A stretch of 9,046 nucleotides of DNA from JBBRYK01 sp038237665 (lineage in GTDB: Bacteria; Actinomycetota; Thermoleophilia; Gaiellales; Gaiellaceae): the NCBI GenBank assembly GCA_038237665.1, contig JBBRYK010000099.1:1-9046 (forward strand), written 5' to 3'. A program made the translations under genes and the position numbers. Below, in pieces: positions 7,229 to 9,046 of this stretch (position 1 is the first letter of the stretch; every line of letters begins with the position of its first letter). The notes beneath the pieces were generated by a model. The model was not told the DNA's origin. It saw only the letters and a list, made by a program, of their open reading frames with translations, and ran no database searches.

Positions 7229-7978
7229 CTATTCCCCGTCGGTCGAGAGCTCCTCTCCGTATGGGACTTCCGGGCGGGTCAGGGTCAGCCGTGCGGGGGT
7301 TCGGGCGCCGTCGACGTGGCCGGCGCCATCGCCATCGCCGTCGCCGTCCCCGTCGAACGCATGTCGGAGCAGGCCGACCCCGTCGTGTGGCTGTTGCGTA
7401 ACGGTCGGTAGCAGCAGGAGGTGGCTCTCGACGATCGCCGAGGCGACGTCTGCGACCTTGCGGCCGTTGCGTTGAGAGTGGTCGCGCAGCAGCTCGAAAG
7501 CTTTGTCGGCATCGATCGAGTGGCGGGCCATCAGAATCCCTTTTGCCTGCTCGATGGTGGCGCGGCGCCCGAACGCACCCTGCAGGTTGTGATACTCGGT
7601 GAAGCGCTGCAGGGTGATGTCGATCGCGCTCTGCAGCTCTTCGGGCGTGCCGTCGACGATGTAGGCGAAGACCCCCCTTTTCGCCGCCTCGTGGATATAT
7701 GCAGGGTCGTTGGCGTGCAGCAGGGCAATGACGGGACAGGACGCTTCGCGGACGATTTCGGTGATCAGATCGAGCGCGTGGTCGGACGAGAGCCCGAGCC
7801 CGACCATGGCCACGTCGGGTTGCTCCCTGGCCGTTGCCGATCCGACGTCCTTGACGTAGATCTCCCGCGCGATCACGTCGTGGCCGAGCCCGATCACGAC
7901 CTGTGCGAGCAGCTCGAGCCGGTCTCGCTTCTCGTTGGCGATCAGGACGCGCAGATGCTGGAAATCAGTCGTCGACAT
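7229..7978 (-). CDS. ANTAR-domain response regulator with degenerate receiver
   Basis: This 249-residue protein joins a receiver-like domain (about 8-125) to an ANTAR RNA-binding domain (about 133-190). ANTAR domains bind pairs of short stem-loops in leader RNA and prevent transcription termination. The ANTAR part is canonical: RRATIEQAKGILMARHSIDADKAFELL followed by NGRKVADVASAIVES. The receiver part has lost its chemistry. The acidic pair is reduced to N15-E16, the phospho-acceptor position in PDVAMVGLG reads glycine (G60), and the conserved lysine is replaced by aspartate near D109. It is therefore a pseudo-receiver, probably controlled by a ligand, a partner protein or oligomerisation. 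The C-terminal tail (about 191-249) is predicted disordered and holds a DG repeat at 209-218. ATG 7978 is five bases after the stop of the small upstream gene, so the two are very likely co-transcribed and coupled; there is no strong Shine-Dalgarno. Confidence 0.9.
   Translation of the reverse strand: MSTTDFQHLRVLIANEKRDRLELLAQVVIGLGHDVIAREIYVKDVGSATAREQPDVAMVGLGLSSDHALDLITEIVREASCPVIALLHANDPAYIHEAAKRGVFAYIVDGTPEELQSAIDITLQRFTEYHNLQGAFGRRATIEQAKGILMARHSIDADKAFELLRDHSQRNGRKVADVASAIVESHLLLLPTVTQQPHDGVGLLRHAFDGDGDGDGDGAGHVDGARTPARLTLTRPEVPYGEELSTDGE
7323..7355 (-). repeat. Short GAC-GGC/GAT-GGC repeat encoding a (Asp-Gly)5 tract
   Basis: A hexanucleotide-type microsatellite encodes alternating Asp and Gly (DGDGDGDGDG) in the tail of the ANTAR protein, residues 209-218. 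Copies alternate between GAC/GAT and GGG/GGC, so the repeat is slightly degenerate. Its length could vary between strains without shifting the frame, since units are multiples of three. Confidence 0.6.
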
Positions 7979-7983
7979 GGCGC

Positions 7984-8226
7984 CTAGGCAGCAGAGGGCG
8001 GTTCGATGGGGCCGTCCGGCCCGTCGGCCACGGTTGGCTGCAGCCTAACTACCACCGCCGACGGAGCGGTCCTGACGAGCTCAATCCGAACACGTGAACG
8101 AGCGCCGAGGAATTGCAGGCCGGCTTGCTCGCGATCCCCGCCGGTTTGCTCGCTCGGCGCCGGGTCCCTCGCGACCGGTAGCCCGAGTTCCACGACGGTT
8201 CCATTGACCTGCACTTCATTCACCAT
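7984..8226 (-). CDS. Small hypothetical protein upstream of the ANTAR regulator
   Basis: I do not recognise this 80-residue protein. It is judged real because the ATG at 8226 has a near-perfect Shine-Dalgarno (GGAGGA, four bases before the ATG), because it ends only five bases before the ANTAR gene, and because its codons are GC-rich at third positions. The sequence starts MVNEVQVNGTVVELGLPV, has an acidic-polar middle, then LQFLGARSRVRIELVRTAPSAVVVRLQP, which reads as two or three beta strands, and a proline-rich acidic tail. No signal peptide, membrane helix or cysteine is present, so a small cytoplasmic beta-rich protein is likely. Since the neighbouring ANTAR protein lacks a phosphorylatable receiver, this protein could be its partner or modulator, which is pure inference. 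A longer form starting at a TTG at 8292 is less likely. Confidence 0.6.
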   Translation of the reverse strand: MVNEVQVNGTVVELGLPVARDPAPSEQTGGDREQAGLQFLGARSRVRIELVRTAPSAVVVRLQPTVADGPDGPIEPPSAA

Positions 8227-8230
8227 TCTC

Positions 8231-8236
8231 TCCTCC
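8231..8236 (-). promoter_or_regulatory. Strong Shine-Dalgarno (GGAGGA) deciding the start at 8226
   Basis: GGAGGA ends four bases before the ATG at 8226 and is the best ribosome binding site in the window. It fixes the start of the small gene there rather than at upstream TTG codons. A perfect complement, TCCTCC on the same strand (8307-8312), occurs about 70 bases upstream in the predicted leader and could mask it. Confidence 0.6.
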
Positions 8237-8306
8237 GGCCAGCTGTAGATGGCATCGCCGACCAGCGATTGCGGCCAGCCACGACTTTCCAACCCGGCTC
8301 GCTGAG

Positions 8307-8312
8307 GGAGGA
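8307..8312 (-). promoter_or_regulatory. Possible anti-Shine-Dalgarno (TCCTCC) in the leader
   Basis: On the minus strand TCCTCC lies between hairpins in the predicted leader and is fully complementary to the GGAGGA that precedes the small gene. Pairing would occlude ribosome binding. The match is only six bases and could be chance, so this is a hypothesis. Confidence 0.25.
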
Positions 8313-8318
8313 CCGTAC

Positions 8319-8343
8319 GCAGGGCCAGTTCTTACGGCCCTGC
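8319..8343 (-). repeat. Leader hairpin 2: 8-bp perfect stem, 9-base loop
   Basis: Arms GCAGGGCC and GGCCCTGC flank a nine-base loop. It lies two bases downstream of leader hairpin 1 in the predicted minus-strand transcript, forming a tandem hairpin pair. No T-run follows, so it is not an intrinsic terminator. Confidence 0.5.
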
Positions 8344-8345
8344 AG

Positions 8346-8380
8346 CGACCGCGCCACGCGAAGCTTTCGAAGCGCGGTCG
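8346..8380 (-). repeat. Leader hairpin 1: 9-bp perfect stem at predicted transcript 5' end
   Basis: Arms CGACCGCGC and GCGCGGTCG (read on the minus strand) flank a 17-base loop. The predicted transcription start, about seven bases past the -10 box at 8387-8392, falls at about 8380, so the RNA would begin with this stem. Alternatively the DNA repeat is an operator just downstream of the promoter. Confidence 0.5.
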
Positions 8381-8386
8381 GCCACG

Positions 8387-8395
8387 ATTTTAGCA
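8387..8395 (-). promoter_or_regulatory. Extended -10 box (TGC TAAAAT) reading leftward
   Basis: The minus strand reads TGCTAAAAT, a close match to the extended -10 (TGNTATAAT) and the most AT-rich spot in the region. No good -35 is seen, as is often true of extended -10 promoters. It should drive the small gene, the ANTAR gene and possibly the aminotransferase. Confidence 0.5.
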
Positions 8396-8411
8396 CTGCC
8401 TTGGAGGTACC

Positions 8412-8420
8412 TGCTAGCGT
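8412..8420 (+). promoter_or_regulatory. Extended -10 box (TGC TAGCGT) reading rightward
   Basis: TGCTAGCGT fits TGN-TANNNT. The predicted start near 8427 falls at the foot of the hairpin at 8426-8455. Only 16 bases separate it from the opposing extended -10, so the two promoters would overlap in their upstream elements and may compete for polymerase. Confidence 0.35.
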
Positions 8421-8425
8421 TTGTC

Positions 8426-8455
8426 CCGCCGGGCCTCAGACCATGAGGCCGGCGG
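8426..8455 (+). repeat. Leader hairpin of the receiver gene: 12-bp stem with one bulge
   Basis: CCGCC, a bulged G and GGCCTCA pair with TGAGGCC and GGCGG around a five-base loop (GACCA). It is the strongest inverted repeat in the window. No T-run follows, so it is unlikely to be an intrinsic terminator, and no plus-strand gene ends upstream that would need one. Confidence 0.55.
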
Positions 8456-8522
8456 CAGCGCACGCGAAGCCGAAAGCGTCGGCTCGCAGAACTTCCGCCC
8501 TCACGAACTGGCCGGAGCAATG

Positions 8523-8544
8523 GCCGACCTCGATCCCGGTCGGC
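8523..8544 (+). repeat. Hairpin shortly upstream of the receiver gene ribosome binding site
   Basis: Arms GCCGACC and GGTCGGC make a perfect seven-base-pair stem with an eight-base loop, ending 18 bases before the GGAGG ribosome binding site. A smaller six-base-pair hairpin (AGCCGA/TCGGCT) lies upstream at 8468-8484. Together they make a structured leader. Confidence 0.4.
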
Positions 8545-8574
8545 AGACGCTGTCGGTTCGATGGAGGTTGAGGG

Positions 8575-9046
8575 ATGGAGATTTCGAACGGGACCCGGGA
8601 TCCCGCCGCACAAGGAAGGCCACCCGTGGTCCTCGTCGTCGACGATGACCCCGCCAACCGCGCGTTCTGCGCGCTGACGCTGCAGCTGGCCGGGTATGAC
8701 GTGCTCGAGGCAGAGGACGGCCAGCGGGGTCTCGAGCTGGCACGATCCGTGGAGCCGGATCTCGCCCTCCTCGATATCAGGATGCCGCGGCTCGACGGCT
8801 TCGAGCTTGCCGAGGCGCTTCGCGGGCACACCCAGACCCGCGCGATTCCGGTCGTCTTCGTCAGCGCAGAAGCCGACGCGGCGAGCTACGAGCGTGCGCT
8901 CGCCATCGGGGCCGCCGGTTACCTGCTGAAACCCTTCGACCCGCACACGCTGGAATCGCTCGTCGCCCTCGTCGCCCGCGTCCGTTCCTTCCAAGCCGCA
9001 CTGAGCGCGGATAACGAGGGCGCGGGGTGGTCGGAGCAGGCAGCCG
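8575..9046 (+). CDS. Receiver-domain (CheY-like) response regulator, 3' end outside window
   Basis: The frame is open from ATG 8575 to the window edge, giving 157 complete codons. GGAGG seven bases ahead supports this start. After an 18-residue polar extension the protein is a complete receiver: VVLVVDDD with D23-D25, phospho-acceptor D67 in LLDIRMPRLDG, S97 in FVSAEAD at the switch position, and K119 in GYLLKPFD. All phosphorylation residues are present, in contrast with the neighbouring ANTAR protein. After about residue 140 a polar stretch (SADNEGAGWSEQ) looks like a linker, so an output domain, a kinase module or simply the end of a stand-alone receiver may follow outside the window. It is divergent from the small-protein/ANTAR pair and shares its regulatory region, suggesting a shared signalling function. 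Confidence 0.88.
   Translation, partial: MEISNGTRDPAAQGRPPVVLVVDDDPANRAFCALTLQLAGYDVLEAEDGQRGLELARSVEPDLALLDIRMPRLDGFELAEALRGHTQTRAIPVVFVSAEADAASYERALAIGAAGYLLKPFDPHTLESLVALVARVRSFQAALSADNEGAGWSEQAA

Larger units (their letters stand above)
8227..8574. promoter_or_regulatory. Divergent intergenic region rich in hairpins
   Basis: This 348-base gap lies between the divergent small-protein gene and receiver gene. I see no convincing coding sequence and no tRNA. It holds two back-to-back extended -10 boxes near 8387-8420 and at least six inverted repeats. Three lie on the minus-leader side (8254-8269, 8319-8343, 8346-8380) and three on the plus-leader side (8426-8455, 8468-8484, 8523-8544). Predicted leaders are about 150 bases each way, long for an actinobacterium, which suggests RNA-level control. 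Confidence 0.6.

Noticed and set aside
8227..8292. Longer small protein starting at TTG 8292 (102 residues)
   Set aside because: TTG lacks a good ribosome binding site, while ATG 8226 has a near-perfect one; the extra codons would overlap the leader hairpin at 8254-8269.
8443..8571. Possible 42-codon upstream reading frame ending three bases before the receiver gene
   Set aside because: No Shine-Dalgarno, its ATG is buried in the 8426-8455 hairpin, and the Arg/Ala-rich translation looks like random GC-rich sequence; a leader peptide remains a remote possibility.
1..9046. CRISPR array, insertion sequence, phage genes, tRNA or rRNA
   Set aside because: No spaced direct repeats, transposase, integrase, terminal repeats or cloverleaf were found on reading both strands.

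Overview
The window looks like chromosomal DNA of a high-GC actinobacterium. The evidence is GC-rich third codon positions, many GTG and one TTG start codons, four-base gene overlaps, TANNNT boxes placed directly ahead of apparently leaderless GTG starts, and an ANTAR regulator of actinobacterial style. The overall gene content would fit Thermoleophilia (Gaiellales/Solirubrobacterales), but that placement is an inference without any search.

Left part (1-5970). A secreted TIM-barrel protein resembling glycoside hydrolases reads leftward out of the window (1-813, minus). Divergent from it is a tight five-gene operon on the plus strand: an OmpR-type response regulator, its sensor histidine kinase, a membrane-anchored or secreted LolA/RseB-like protein, an ABC ATPase of the bacitracin-resistance (BcrA) type, and a six-helix ABC-2 permease. 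Every junction is a four-base overlap (TTGA or GTGA), so the genes are probably translated in a coupled way and made in fixed ratio. The likely logic is an envelope-stress or export module: the two-component pair controls the operon, the LolA/RseB-like protein works outside the membrane, and the ATPase and permease form the exporter. The substrate cannot be read from the sequence.

Middle part (5971-8226, minus strand). A PatB/MalY-type PLP-dependent aminotransferase/C-S lyase converges on the ABC operon with only 18 bases between. Upstream of it, on the same strand, are an ANTAR-domain (RNA-binding antiterminator) regulator whose receiver domain has lost its phospho-acceptor aspartate, and an unrecognised 80-residue protein five bases ahead of the ANTAR gene.

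Right part (8227-9046). A 348-base divergent intergenic region separates the small-protein/ANTAR pair from a plus-strand receiver-domain gene that runs off the window. It is unusually rich in inverted repeats. Two back-to-back extended -10 boxes lie near its middle, and in each direction the predicted transcript would begin almost exactly at a strong hairpin, followed by further hairpins before the ribosome binding site. One of the leaders also carries a sequence complementary to the ribosome binding site. Because one of the genes downstream encodes an RNA-binding ANTAR protein, RNA-based autoregulation is a reasonable hypothesis and is the most interesting lead in the window.
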